Positions 19,551 to 28,478 of a DNA stretch of 64,000 bases are shown piece after piece. Under the pieces are notes generated by a model. That model was not told the DNA's origin. It did no database searches and saw only the letters and a program-made list of their open reading frames with translations. This stretch comes from Oceanisphaera avium (GTDB lineage Bacteria > Pseudomonadota > Gammaproteobacteria > Enterobacterales > Aeromonadaceae), in NCBI RefSeq assembly GCF_002157875.1, contig NZ_CP021376.1:992001-1056000 (forward strand), written 5' to 3'. Within the stretch, counting starts at the first letter, position 1, and each line of letters starts with the position of its first letter. A program made the translations under genes and the position numbers.

Positions 19551-20717
19551 TTATTCCAAAGTTAAGTTGTTTTGTGCGACGACACAGTTGCGCCCACGGC
19601 GCTTAGCTTCATATAAAGCGTCATCGGCATGCTGAATTAGTTGTGCCGTTTTACTGTGTTTATTACCACACACTACGCCCGCGCTAAGGGTGATCATGGT
19701 TTCAGTTTCGTCTAAAGGATTTTCAATAGGCTGAGACTCTACCGCCAAGCGTAATGTTTCTGCTTGGCGCGCACCTTGCTCTAGCTCAGTATTTGGCAAA
19801 AGCACGGCAAATTCTTCACCGCCATAACGGGCTATGATGGCCTCATTACCAAAAATATCAACCAAGGTAGTGGCTACGCTGACTAATACTTCATCACCCA
19901 TTAAATGACCGTGCTCATCATTAATGCGTTTAAATTTATCCAAATCTAACAGCATTAACACAAAGTTTTGTTCGCCCGCGCTCTGATGACGCACTTGGTT
20001 TAATTGCTCAATAAACAGGCGCCGGTTCATTAGCCGAGTGAGGGGGTCTCGCGTAGACTCGCGATATAAGTCTAATAGCATGCGCAGTTGTCCGGTTTGC
20101 ACCCACATCATGGCGAGACTAAAACACAATAACAACCACACTCTATCTATAAGCTGGCCATTATTTAAAGTATGCGAGTCTAGCCAATAGTCGGTGCCCA
20201 AGACGGCGGCCATTACAAAAACGGCCACCCTCAAGCCAGAGCGAATAGGCAGCGGCAGCACGGCTAATAAAGCTAATAGAAAATAAGGAAACGCTACATA
20301 GCCAGCAGGCATAGTGGCGACATCACGAAAACTCCACAAGCTGACATAATTAAAGAGCAATAAAATAATCAGTAGCGCAAATAATGACAGCACCATCCAG
20401 CGCCGATTGAGCTTACATAAATAACTTAGCGGTAATAAAGGAGTGAGCATCACGCCCGTGATAAGGCGTACTTTCCAGAGCAGTTTAAAATGAGCCGTAT
20501 CCAGTACCCACCAATCTACGGCAATCCAACCGGCGACACCGATAATAAGCAAGGTCACCAGCCAGCGAAAACGCACCGCCACAAATCCAATCCGGATGAG
20601 TTTAAAATCTCTAGAGTGAGCGTGATCACTCCAGTATTCTTTTATCTCCAACTCATTCCCCTTAAGGTAAGTAATAGAAGGAAATCCCTTCCCTCTGAAA
20701 GATATTTTGTTTAGCAC
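19551..20717 (-). CDS. Membrane-bound diguanylate cyclase (GGDEF)
   Basis: Predicted to make cyclic-di-GMP. The N-terminal half (residues about 45-215) has six or so transmembrane helices of unknown sensory type. The GGDEF domain follows, with RYGGEEFAVLLPN intact at the active site and FVLMLLDLDKFKRIND upstream. There is no RxxD inhibitory site five residues before GGEEF, so product inhibition is not expected. The start is uncertain: the longest frame begins with GTG at 20717, but a TTG at 20651 has AAGGGG five bases upstream and may be the true start. Confidence 0.85.
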   Translation of the reverse strand: MLNKISFRGKGFPSITYLKGNELEIKEYWSDHAHSRDFKLIRIGFVAVRFRWLVTLLIIGVAGWIAVDWWVLDTAHFKLLWKVRLITGVMLTPLLPLSYLCKLNRRWMVLSLFALLIILLLFNYVSLWSFRDVATMPAGYVAFPYFLLALLAVLPLPIRSGLRVAVFVMAAVLGTDYWLDSHTLNNGQLIDRVWLLLCFSLAMMWVQTGQLRMLLDLYRESTRDPLTRLMNRRLFIEQLNQVRHQSAGEQNFVLMLLDLDKFKRINDEHGHLMGDEVLVSVATTLVDIFGNEAIIARYGGEEFAVLLPNTELEQGARQAETLRLAVESQPIENPLDETETMITLSAGVVCGNKHSKTAQLIQHADDALYEAKRRGRNCVVAQNNLTLE

Positions 20718-20969
20718 TCATGTACTTTGTTACGCGGGCGCAGCGAGTCTTACGCCCTCTCGACTAAATGCGGCATTAAATGTTAGCGTTTAGTTAAAAA
20801 AGAGTGCGTTAAGCACTAAGCGGACTAAAGTCTGCACGCGAGCCAGTGTATAATGCCCCATCTTAAAAATCATGGGCTGGACTGAGTTTATTATCGGTTT
20901 AGTGTGAGTACAGGCCAACACCCTCAAGATTCATCTAAGCTAAAACGCTAATTTTTCTAAGGAGCAGGC

Positions 20970-21323
20970 GTGAGCATTAAACTTTATGGTATTAAAAATT
21001 GTGACACCATTAAAAAAGCCCGTAAATGGCTAAGCGAGCACGACCTTGCCTATCAATTTATTGACCATAGAGTGGATGGACTCGATCCAAAGGAGCTTAA
21101 ACAGTGGTTAGAAAAACTTGGCTGGGAAGCGGTATTAAATAAAAGGGGCACGACCTATCGAGGCTTAAGCGAACAGCAAAAAGCGAGTCTCAATGCGACT
21201 ACGGCGTTTGAGTTATTACTTGCGCACCCGGCGATGATTAAACGTCCGTTATTAGTCACCGAACATAATATGGTACTTGGCTTTAACGATGCCCTATATA
21301 CAGAGCAATTATTATCAAGCTGA
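20970..21323 (+). CDS. ArsC/Spx-family reductase (YffB-like)
   Basis: A thioredoxin-fold protein of the arsenate-reductase-like family. It starts IKLYGIKNCDTIKKARKWL, which carries a single Cys (CDT) as in YffB/Spx-type members rather than the full ArsC set, and has the conserved LNKRGTTYRGL and MIKRPLLV blocks. The start codon is GTG, supported by AAGGAG. Cellular substrate is unknown. It is followed 13 bases later by a peptidase gene in the same direction. Confidence 0.85.
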   Translation: MSIKLYGIKNCDTIKKARKWLSEHDLAYQFIDHRVDGLDPKELKQWLEKLGWEAVLNKRGTTYRGLSEQQKASLNATTAFELLLAHPAMIKRPLLVTEHNMVLGFNDALYTEQLLSS

Positions 21324-21336
21324 GGTAGGAGTATTT

Positions 21337-22020
21337 ATGATTCCCCAGTGTTTACTTGGCTTAAGCGATCAGCATGTAGAAAATTTGAACGAGGCTGGCC
21401 ATCGTCTACAACCCCCAGCTAAAGTCGCATTTATGGCCATGCAAAAAGCGGCGCTGGCGGCGGGATTTAATCTAGCGCCGGCCTCAAGCTATCGCAGCTT
21501 TGAGCGCCAGCTCAGTATTTGGAATGCAAAATATGAGGGGCAGCGCCCCGTATTAGATGCCCACAGCCAGCCACTGGATGCGCTAAGTTTGGCGCCTGTA
21601 GAGCGCATTAATACCATATTGCATTGGAGCGCCCTACCCGGTACCAGTCGCCATCACTGGGGAAGTGACTTAGATGTGTATGATCCCGACTTATTACCCG
21701 CAGGCACTAAGCTTGCGTTAGAGCCGTGGGAATATGATGAAGGCGGTTATTTTTATCCACTCAGTCAGTGGTTAAATGCAAATATGGCACGCTTTGGTTT
21801 TTATTTACCTTTTGCCTCAGCAAACGGCGGGGTGGCGAGAGAGCCATGGCACTTAAGTTTTCGGTCTCTGGCCAAAGAATGCGCTCAGCAACTCACGCCA
21901 GAGTTAGTCGCGCACGCATTAAACAACCAGCATATTTGTGGAAAAGCGCATATCCTTAATCAATTGGATGACATATTTTTGCGTTTTATTAATCCCACCC
22001 ATCCTGCTTGCGAGGAATAA
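21337..22020 (+). CDS. M15-family D-Ala-D-Ala carboxypeptidase
   Basis: A zinc peptidase of the LdcB/VanY (M15B) type, which trims peptidoglycan stem peptides. Metal ligands are visible in SRHHWGSDLDVYD (residues about 109-121) and EPWHLSF, with the SSYRSFERQ block earlier. No signal peptide is evident, so its compartment is unclear; some proteobacterial family members lack one. The ATG at 21337 is chosen because AGGTAGGAG precedes it. It is probably co-transcribed with the ArsC-like gene before it and the DUF2897 gene after it. Confidence 0.83.
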   Translation: MIPQCLLGLSDQHVENLNEAGHRLQPPAKVAFMAMQKAALAAGFNLAPASSYRSFERQLSIWNAKYEGQRPVLDAHSQPLDALSLAPVERINTILHWSALPGTSRHHWGSDLDVYDPDLLPAGTKLALEPWEYDEGGYFYPLSQWLNANMARFGFYLPFASANGGVAREPWHLSFRSLAKECAQQLTPELVAHALNNQHICGKAHILNQLDDIFLRFINPTHPACEE

Positions 22021-22023
22021 ATT

Positions 22024-22263
22024 ATGAGTACTTGGCTTTGGATAGCACTGCCGCTGTTATTTGTGGTGGGTTTATTTGTCAGCGCCCTTAAAGATACTAA
22101 AAATGTAGAGCGCTCAGTAAAGAAAAATCGCGATAAAATGCACTTAAAAAACTGGGATGTAGAAGAGCAAAAAGAAAAAGCACAAGAGGAAAATTGGGGC
22201 GTGCCGCCTGCCCCACAAGACAGCTATCACCCTGATGAGCAGGATAATAAGCCACCGCAATAA
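22024..22263 (+). CDS. DUF2897-like small membrane protein
   Basis: A 79-aa protein with one N-terminal transmembrane helix (TWLWIALPLLFVVGLFVSALKD) and a charged cytoplasmic tail rich in Lys and Glu. This matches the size and layout of DUF2897 proteins. It starts 3 bases after the M15 peptidase and precedes a strong terminator, so it closes a three-gene operon. Function unknown. Confidence 0.65.
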   Translation: MSTWLWIALPLLFVVGLFVSALKDTKNVERSVKKNRDKMHLKNWDVEEQKEKAQEENWGVPPAPQDSYHPDEQDNKPPQ

Positions 22264-22288
22264 CCAGACTGTGAGTAAACTTGTGCTA

Positions 22289-22319
22289 AATAGCCGACAT
22301 GATGTCGGCTATTTTTTTA
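22289..22319 (+). terminator. Intrinsic terminator
   Basis: Hairpin ATAGCCGACAT / ATGTCGGCTAT followed by TTTTTTT, between the DUF2897 gene and the convergent ald. Confidence 0.85.
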
Positions 22320-22332
22320 GGAAAAACACCAC

Positions 22333-23454
22333 CTAATCGCTGGCAAGCACACTCGCTAACGGCGTATGTGCTAAGCCATGACTCTCAGCGACTGCTGGGC
22401 AGATAACTTGTCCTAAATGCACGCTTAAGCCTTGTGCTAAATGCGCATTTTCACGCATCGCCGCTTTCCAGCCCAAATTAGCCAAGGCTTTAATAAAGGG
22501 TAAAGTGGCATTTATTAAGGCGAAAGTCGCGGTAGAAGCGACAGCGCCGGGCATATTGGCTACGCAATAATGCACAATACCATCCACTTCATAAGTCGGC
22601 TCTTGGTGGGTAGTCAGGCGGCTAGTTTCAAAGCAACCGCCTTGGTCAATTGCGACATCCACCAATACCGCCCCTTTTGGTAGTAATGCTAACTGAGCGC
22701 GAGTAATCAATTTAGGTGCCGCCGCCCCCACGATAAGCACAGCGCCAATCACTAAATCCGTGTGCACCAACTCTCGCTCAATATTATCTACCGTAGAATA
22801 TAAGGTTTTAAGACTGGGGCCATAGAGCATGTCTAGCTCTTTTAAACGAGTGAGCGAGGTGTCTACTAGTGTGACTTGTGCACCAAACCCCATCGCCATG
22901 CGCGCGGCATTCACGCCCACCACGCCGCCACCTAGCACTAATACCCGTGCTGGCAACACACCAGGTACGCCGCCTAATAAAATACCCCTACCACCTTGGG
23001 CCTTTTCTAAACAATGGGCACCGGCTTGAATAGCCATACGCCCTGCCACTTCACTCATCGGCGCCAATAAAGGTAAGCCGCCTTTCTGATCGGTGACGGT
23101 TTCATAGGCAATGGCGGTACAGCCTGAGGCAATAAGCGCCTGGGTTTGGGCTAAATCGGGTGCTAAGTGTAAATAAGTAAAAATAACTTGGCCGGCTTTT
23201 AATTGGGCACATTCATGAGGCAGCGGCTCTTTAACTTTAATAATAAGCTCAGCATTAGCATAAATATCTTGCGGGTTGGCCGTCATTTGTGCGCCAGCCG
23301 CCGCGTAATCGGCATCGGTTAAACCAATAGCCGCACCTGCGCCACACTCTACTAATACTTGATGCCCATCTAGCACCAATTCTTTTACCCCACCGGGAGT
23401 TAATCCTACCCGATACTCATGATTTTTAATTTCCCGTGGAACGCCGATGAACAT
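22333..23454 (-). CDS. ald: Alanine dehydrogenase
   Basis: Interconverts L-alanine and pyruvate plus ammonia with NAD. It begins [22 protein letters not shown], the family signature with a substrate-binding Arg. It has the Rossmann motif [15 protein letters not shown] and the conserved [14 protein letters not shown] block. Length 373 aa is typical. It is transcribed alone toward the terminator at 22.3 kb. Confidence 0.95.
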   Translation of the reverse strand: MFIGVPREIKNHEYRVGLTPGGVKELVLDGHQVLVECGAGAAIGLTDADYAAAGAQMTANPQDIYANAELIIKVKEPLPHECAQLKAGQVIFTYLHLAPDLAQTQALIASGCTAIAYETVTDQKGGLPLLAPMSEVAGRMAIQAGAHCLEKAQGGRGILLGGVPGVLPARVLVLGGGVVGVNAARMAMGFGAQVTLVDTSLTRLKELDMLYGPSLKTLYSTVDNIERELVHTDLVIGAVLIVGAAAPKLITRAQLALLPKGAVLVDVAIDQGGCFETSRLTTHQEPTYEVDGIVHYCVANMPGAVASTATFALINATLPFIKALANLGWKAAMRENAHLAQGLSVHLGQVICPAVAESHGLAHTPLASVLASD

Positions 23455-23619
23455 CTATGCCTCTATAAGCCGTGCTGAATGGCGCTATTATAACGCAGCT
23501 CAACAACAAAGCAGCTTACTTAAGGGGGTTAAGAGCGCTATTGCTGGCTTATTAGACAAGTGGCTTATCTTTAGCCTATAAGCTGTTATATGCTCAAGTG
23601 AACGGTGTGCGGAGGAACC

Positions 23620-23899
23620 ATGGAGCAACTGGAATTTTTTGCTGTGCCCAGCCCCTGCATTGGGGTCTGTCAAATGAATAATAGAGGCTATTGTAAAGGT
23701 TGCTTTCGTAGCCGAGACGAGCGCTTTAATTGGCTTAAATTTAGCGATAGCCAAAAACGTGAAGTGATCCGCTTATGCCAAGACCGCAAACGGCGCGTAG
23801 TGGCGCTAGCGCGTAAAAAAACAACTCGAACTCGCCTTAGAGGCAACGCCATCTAACCCGGCAACCCCACAAACAGGCTTTGATTTAAATGACGATTAA
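23620..23899 (+). pseudogene. DUF1289 protein, probably frameshifted at an A7 run
   Basis: A small Cys-rich protein of the DUF1289 family (E. coli YdhL-like). The conserved block is SPCIGVCQMNNRGYCKGCFRSRDERF, with four Cys that probably bind metal. As read, the frame leaves the family pattern after an A7 run at 23815-23821 and stops at TAA near 23853. With A6 the protein continues KKQLELALEATPSNPATP and ends at 23899, a sensible tail. GGAGGAACC directly before the ATG at 23620 fixes the start. Function unknown. Confidence 0.7.
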
Positions 23900-24753
23900 G
23901 CTTCTACTAACCGCTCATTAATCCAGGCGCTAATCAACTTCGCCGGCTCGTGTTCTAAGTGCAAATGATGACTACCGATTAGCGTATGCAAAGTCAGATC
24001 CGCTATTTCATTCAATAAAGGCGCGATCAGTGCTAACTCTTCGCCCCCTTTGGCCATCACTAATAACACCGGCATGGTGAGATGTTGTAAAAAAGTCCTC
24101 AGTTGCGCCTCAGACATGCGCACTAAAGAAGGCTGTGTCAATGCGATATCAGAGCGCCATACCCACCCTTGTTCGGTGCGCCTGAGCCCGCGCTCTAATA
24201 AATGAATGGCGGCCTCTTCATTAACCGGCCAGCGACTATTAATGCGCACCGCCACGGCTTGATCAAAGCTGTCATAGGGCTTAAGGCTGCGCCCACTTAA
24301 GCGGGCATTGCGCCGCAACGCCTTGGCCATTAGCGTGGGTAAATCATCTTCTGGATAAGTTAAGGGCACCAAGCCATCGATTAAAAATAAGTGGCTAATA
24401 CGGGTTGGAAAGGCGCCGGCCAGCAAGCTGGCTACACCTGCTCCTAGCGAATGCCCCAATAAAGCGACGCGTTTAAGCGCTAATACGTCTAAGAGAGCAT
24501 AGACATCCGCTACATGATCCCAGCTGTAATAACTTTGCCCCCCGCTTAAATGATCCGAAAAGCCATGACCTGCAAAATCCAAGGCGATTAAGCGTACGCG
24601 AGATAAGTTACGGGCTAATAAACTAAAACTGGCGACATTATCTAACCAACCGTGCAGTGCTATTATCGGCGCACCTGTTGCAGGCCCCCACTCGCGCACC
24701 GCTAATACTCGGCCATGTCTTTTAAATTGCCAGTCTTTATAGGCTACCGTCAT
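23896..24753 (-). CDS. Alpha/beta-fold hydrolase
   Basis: A cytoplasmic alpha/beta hydrolase. The oxyanion region is ALHGWLDNVASF, the nucleophile elbow is GHSLGAG, an Asp is in FLIDGLVP, and the catalytic His is in SHHLHLEHE near the C-terminus. Length 285 aa is typical of esterase and epoxide-hydrolase-like members, so the substrate cannot be named. The ATG at 24753 is preferred over an upstream TTG. Its 3' end overlaps the convergent DUF1289 gene. Confidence 0.85.
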   Translation of the reverse strand: MTVAYKDWQFKRHGRVLAVREWGPATGAPIIALHGWLDNVASFSLLARNLSRVRLIALDFAGHGFSDHLSGGQSYYSWDHVADVYALLDVLALKRVALLGHSLGAGVASLLAGAFPTRISHLFLIDGLVPLTYPEDDLPTLMAKALRRNARLSGRSLKPYDSFDQAVAVRINSRWPVNEEAAIHLLERGLRRTEQGWVWRSDIALTQPSLVRMSEAQLRTFLQHLTMPVLLVMAKGGEELALIAPLLNEIADLTLHTLIGSHHLHLEHEPAKLISAWINERLVEA

Positions 24754-24907
24754 GTTCTGGCCTGCCAAGTGCCATTAATGAAATGAAAGCAGGGTAAAAA
24801 TGAGGATAAAGCACAGAGATGAATAGGGAACATAACCCAAGGCGCAGCTTGGCGGCACAACATACAAAAACCCTTAATAAAAATAACGAGCACAAGGTGT
24901 GCTTAAT

Positions 24908-25357
24908 TTAGTCTTGTTGCCATTTATCAACGGCTTGCTGATCACTGTCTTTCGCACTCAGCCAATAGCTGCCCGCGCTAGTTTGTTCTTTTTTCCAAAA
25001 TGGCGCCTGTGTTTTTAAATAGTCCATTATAAACTGACAAGCGGCAAAGGCTGCCTCGCGATGCTGACTGGCCACCCCGACCAAGACAATTTGCTCACCA
25101 AGGGCCAGCTCACCCACCCGGTGAATGACTTTAGTCCCTAATAAAGGCCAACGTGCGTTGGCTTGCTCCACAATACTAAGCAGCGCTTTTTCAGTCATGT
25201 GTGGATAATGCTCAAGCGTTAGCCCTTGCACCTGCGTGTTGTTATTCATCTCACGCACTTTGCCAACAAACACCACCACGGCACCGGTTTGATGAGACTC
25301 ACTCAGTGTCGCGTACTCCGCCGCCATATCAAAATCATGAGTTTGAACTTGGATCAT
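24908..25357 (-). CDS. moaE: Molybdopterin synthase catalytic subunit MoaE
   Basis: The large subunit of molybdopterin synthase, which adds two sulfurs to precursor Z (cPMP) to make molybdopterin. Motifs include GAVVVFVGKVREMN, LTLEHYPHMTEKAL, HRVGELALGE and the catalytic Lys segment APFWKKEQT. Length 149 aa matches. Its start directly abuts the moaD stop, as expected for partners of one heterotetramer. Last gene of moaABCDE. Confidence 0.95.
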   Translation of the reverse strand: MIQVQTHDFDMAAEYATLSESHQTGAVVVFVGKVREMNNNTQVQGLTLEHYPHMTEKALLSIVEQANARWPLLGTKVIHRVGELALGEQIVLVGVASQHREAAFAACQFIMDYLKTQAPFWKKEQTSAGSYWLSAKDSDQQAVDKWQQD

Positions 25358-25606
25358 TTAGCCTCCGGTCACCGGCGGAAAAAACGCCACTTCATCGCCG
25401 GCTTGAATGGCTGAATTCAGTGCCACCATTTGATGATTCACGCCCACTAATAATTGCGACTTAGCAAGCGCACTGGCCCAAGGCTCACCTTGGCTGACTA
25501 AATGTTGGCGCAGCTCTTCTACGGTAGCCACTTGCTGCGCTATCGTAATTTCAGATTGGCCTAATTGTTCTCTTATTTTGGCAAAAAATAGCACTTTAAT
25601 GGTCAT
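25358..25606 (-). CDS. moaD: Molybdopterin synthase sulfur carrier subunit MoaD
   Basis: A ubiquitin-fold sulfur carrier. It ends FFPPVTGG; the terminal Gly-Gly is adenylated by MoeB and converted to the thiocarboxylate. Length 82 aa is standard. It overlaps moaC by 4 bases and abuts moaE, which implies translational coupling. Confidence 0.95.
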   Translation of the reverse strand: MTIKVLFFAKIREQLGQSEITIAQQVATVEELRQHLVSQGEPWASALAKSQLLVGVNHQMVALNSAIQAGDEVAFFPPVTGG

Positions 25607-26076
25607 ACGCTAAAATCTCCCGACTTACCGCCGCGTTTTTCTAACAGACGAATACCTTCTATCACCATGTCTTTCTGTACGGCTTTACACATGTCATAAA
25701 TCGTTAAGGCAGCAACCGACGCTGCGGTGAGCGCTTCCATTTCTACCCCAGTTTGGCCGGCTAATTTACAATAGCTTTGAATATGCACGCTATTTCGCGC
25801 TATGTCGGGAGTCAATTGGACTTCGACTTTAGACAGCGCCAGCGGATGGCACAAAGGAATAAGATCGGCGGTTTTTTTAGCTGCCATAATGCCGGCAATG
25901 CGCGCGGTAGCAAACACATCGCCTTTGTGATGTTGACCATTAACTATTAAGTCTAGTGTGGTACTGGCCATGCTTACCCACGCCTCGGCGCGGGCTTCAC
26001 GAGTAGTGACAGCCTTGTCGCTCACATCCACCATATTGGCTTCACCGGCGTGATTAATATGGGTTAAGGTAGCCAT
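25603..26076 (-). CDS. moaC: Cyclic pyranopterin monophosphate synthase MoaC
   Basis: Acts with MoaA to turn GTP into cyclic pyranopterin monophosphate, the first step of molybdenum-cofactor synthesis. Conserved features are the start [30 protein letters not shown], and the active-site region [23 protein letters not shown] with DMVI following. Length 157 aa is typical. Confidence 0.96.
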   Translation of the reverse strand: MATLTHINHAGEANMVDVSDKAVTTREARAEAWVSMASTTLDLIVNGQHHKGDVFATARIAGIMAAKKTADLIPLCHPLALSKVEVQLTPDIARNSVHIQSYCKLAGQTGVEMEALTAASVAALTIYDMCKAVQKDMVIEGIRLLEKRGGKSGDFSV

Positions 26077-26597
26077 TACGACCTCGTTTCAATTAAATGC
26101 TGCACAAAATTACACGGCTTATGCTGGGCATTTAACTGCTCTAATAAAATACCCTGCCACGCCGTTTTACAAGCCCCTGTGGAGCCTGGCATACAAAAAA
26201 TAGCGGTATGATTAGCTAAGCCCGCCATCGCACGACTTTGTACGGTAGAAGTCCCCAGCTCTTGGTAGGTGAGGTGGCGAAACAGCTCACCAAAGCCATC
26301 TATTTGGCTATCGAGTAACGGAATAATTGCCTCAGGTGTGGTATCTCGGCCAGTAAAGCCGGTACCACCAGTAATTAACACCACCTGAATGTCGGGGTTT
26401 GCTATCCAAGCACTCACTTGGGCTCGTACCTGATACTTATCATCTTTTAAGATGGCTTTATCCACTAACTGGTGGCCGGCTTCACTTAAGGCACTCACTA
26501 AATACTTACCCGAGGTATCGGTTTGCTCATTTCTAGTATCCGACACCGTTAACACCGCCATATTTAATGACACAAATACCGACGCGGCATGGCTCAT
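26076..26597 (-). CDS. moaB: Molybdenum cofactor protein MoaB
   Basis: A MogA/MoaB-family protein that binds molybdopterin and may adenylate it. The signature [20 protein letters not shown] is present, with [15 protein letters not shown] near the N-terminus. Length 173 aa suits MoaB. It shares one base with moaC, so the genes are tightly coupled. Confidence 0.93.
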   Translation of the reverse strand: MSHAASVFVSLNMAVLTVSDTRNEQTDTSGKYLVSALSEAGHQLVDKAILKDDKYQVRAQVSAWIANPDIQVVLITGGTGFTGRDTTPEAIIPLLDSQIDGFGELFRHLTYQELGTSTVQSRAMAGLANHTAIFCMPGSTGACKTAWQGILLEQLNAQHKPCNFVQHLIETRS

Positions 26598-26654
26598 AAT
26601 ATCCTCACTTAAATTAATAATGGTGATGGCAGTTATTAGCGATTAATAAGAAAC

Positions 26655-27635
26655 TTAACCGCCAATGGACGCCAAATGGGGCGTCATGCCGCTGTGGCCT
26701 TGATGTAGAAAATGGGTGGCTTTTTTATCTAATAAGGCCTCTTGTAGGCGCACTTGTAGCGCCGTTATTTGCGAGGCATCAGATAATAAATCGCGCAAGT
26801 CCACGCCATAGTCGCCAAATAAACATAAATGTAACTTGCCCAAGGAAGACACGCGTAAACGATTACAAGTAGCACAGAAATCTTTGGCGTAGGGCATAAT
26901 TAAGCCAATTTCGCCACAGTAATCCCCATGCACAAACACTTCTGCCGGTCCGTCATTATGTGCCCTAAGTTTTTGTTGCCAGCCTTGTTGTAATAATTGC
27001 TCTTTAATCACGCTACCGCGCACATGATGGCGAGCAAAAAGCTCATCCATCTCGCCAGTTTGCATTAGCTCAATAAAGCGCAATTGAATGGGGTTGTCTT
27101 TGATCCACGCTAAGAATTGGCCTAAACCATTGTCGTTTAAGCCGCGCATCAACACCGCATTCACTTTTACTTGCTTAAAACCTGCCTCTAACGCCGCATC
27201 AATTCCCGCCATCACTTCATGAAAGCGGTTTTGACCGGTGATTTGATGAAACATACGCGGATCTAAGCTATCCACACTGACGTTGATCGCATCCAATCCG
27301 GCCTCGCGCCACTGCGATGCAAATTTGGCCATACGATAGCCGTTAGTGGTCATGGCCACTTTTTCAATGCCTGAGGTATTGGCCACAGTTTCTATAATAT
27401 GTGTGAAATCTTTACGCAGGGAGGGCTCGCCTCCTGTGAGGCGTACCTTAGTGGTCCCCATAGCAGCAAAGCCGCGAGTGAGATGAGCAATTTCTGAGAC
27501 GGTTAAAAAAGACTTACGCCCATCTGGCATATAACCATCGGGCAAACAGTACTGACATTTAAAGTTACATACATCTGTGATCGATAATCGCAGATACTGA
27601 AACTTGCGCGCATGCGCATCTTTTAATTCCAACAT
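26655..27635 (-). CDS. moaA: GTP 3',8-cyclase MoaA
   Basis: A radical-SAM enzyme that rearranges GTP to 3',8-cyclo-7,8-dihydro-GTP. The SAM cluster motif CNFKCQYC is at residues 23-30. A second cluster is ligated by Cys in [10 protein letters not shown] and [10 protein letters not shown], and the essential C-terminal Gly-Gly is present. The ATG at 27635 is chosen because AAAGGTG lies upstream within a conserved riboswitch leader. First gene of moaABCDE. Confidence 0.96.
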   Translation of the reverse strand: MLELKDAHARKFQYLRLSITDVCNFKCQYCLPDGYMPDGRKSFLTVSEIAHLTRGFAAMGTTKVRLTGGEPSLRKDFTHIIETVANTSGIEKVAMTTNGYRMAKFASQWREAGLDAINVSVDSLDPRMFHQITGQNRFHEVMAGIDAALEAGFKQVKVNAVLMRGLNDNGLGQFLAWIKDNPIQLRFIELMQTGEMDELFARHHVRGSVIKEQLLQQGWQQKLRAHNDGPAEVFVHGDYCGEIGLIMPYAKDFCATCNRLRVSSLGKLHLCLFGDYGVDLRDLLSDASQITALQVRLQEALLDKKATHFLHQGHSGMTPHLASIGG

Positions 27636-27640
27636 AAAAA

Positions 27641-27766
27641 CACCTTTCCAAGAATGGGAGGCCAAGGCATTTCTACCTCTACCCTTACAGCCCTAAGCTG
27701 AGCGGTCGAGTCACCTTATTAGTGCACCATAACGGGCAATAACTTAGGCAAACACGACTCGGAGTT
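27641..27766 (-). promoter_or_regulatory. Molybdenum-cofactor (Moco) riboswitch, moaA leader
   Basis: The minus-strand leader of moaA closely resembles the E. coli moaA Moco RNA as I remember it. The 3' part AGGTAGAAATG, then GCCTCCC, then GGAAAGGTGT just before the start codon, keeps both spacing and sequence, and an upstream arm GCCTAAG pairs with CTTAGGGC. In E. coli this RNA lowers moa expression when cofactor is plentiful. The ribosome site GGAAAGG lies in the terminal segment. Confidence 0.75.
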
Positions 27767-27894
27767 TTGACATAACCCGTTTTAACTTATCCTTAACCTT
27801 AAAGACAAGGTTAGCTTTAGATCAAGATAAATCGTTAACGACTGCCCATTATGAGAGCTTACGCAAACAAAGTCATGACCTGGCTCATTTTATG

Positions 27895-28080
27895 CCTCGC
27901 AAATTAAAAATAACGTATTAATTTGCGAGGTAATGAAGGCAGAAAAAGTGCGCTAAAGTCCGGTTTGACTGGGAATGTAAAGTTGGCATGAACATTTCAT
28001 AGCTAGTAGCGAAGTTTTATCCCGTGCACTTTTCAGCATTAGCTGAAATTCGGCCAACCTCTGAGGTTGGCCATTTTTTT
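27895..28080 (+). ncRNA. Possible small RNA between moaA and luxU
   Basis: This stretch has no plausible gene on either strand but ends in a strong plus-strand terminator. Inside it lie a 13-bp perfect inverted repeat (27895-27907 with 27918-27930) and complementary arms AAAAGTGC / GCACTTTT about 75 bases apart. TTGACT near 27964 could be a -35 box, and TTGGCATG near 27983 resembles half of a sigma-54 site, but neither promoter is complete. A short structured transcript is inferred; its identity is unknown. Confidence 0.35.
28052..28080 (+). terminator. Orphan plus-strand terminator
   Basis: Hairpin GGCCAACCTC / GAGGTTGGCC followed by ATTTTTTT. No plus-strand gene lies upstream; both neighbouring genes are on the minus strand. 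Confidence 0.8.
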
Positions 28081-28097
28081 ACCTAGGACTTATTTGC

Positions 28098-28478
28098 CTA
28101 GGAATTAGCTTGATGAAGGCGCTCCTTCACCAACGCCAAGGTCTCACTAAGCGCCATTTGCCAAGCTGTAAATTGCTGATTAATTAGCGCTTCATCGAGC
28201 TGCTTAGCGCTTTGCTCTAGCTTTTCACTTAAAAACTGACAACGTACAGCACCATAACTGCCACAAGCAGCGGTTAGGCTATGACACGACCGCGCCATTT
28301 GCACATAATCTTTAGCACTGTAGGCCTGCGCTAAGACCTGCCCCTGAGTCTGGCCATCATTTAAAAACACGGCTAATAAGCGTAATAGTACTGGCTCACC
28401 CAACTCTTGGCTCATTTTACTGAGTTGCTCATTATCTAATAACGGTAATTGGTCTTGTAACTGTTGCCAATTAAGCAT
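28098..28478 (-). CDS. luxU: LuxU-like histidine phosphotransfer protein
   Basis: A single-domain Hpt protein that passes phosphate from hybrid quorum-sensing kinases to LuxO. The phospho-His is His66 in ARSCHSLTAACGSYGA, the usual Hpt pattern. Length 126 aa is right. It overlaps the luxO 3' end by 8 bases, so the two are co-transcribed, as in vibrios. Confidence 0.85.
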   Translation of the reverse strand: MLNWQQLQDQLPLLDNEQLSKMSQELGEPVLLRLLAVFLNDGQTQGQVLAQAYSAKDYVQMARSCHSLTAACGSYGAVRCQFLSEKLEQSAKQLDEALINQQFTAWQMALSETLALVKERLHQANS

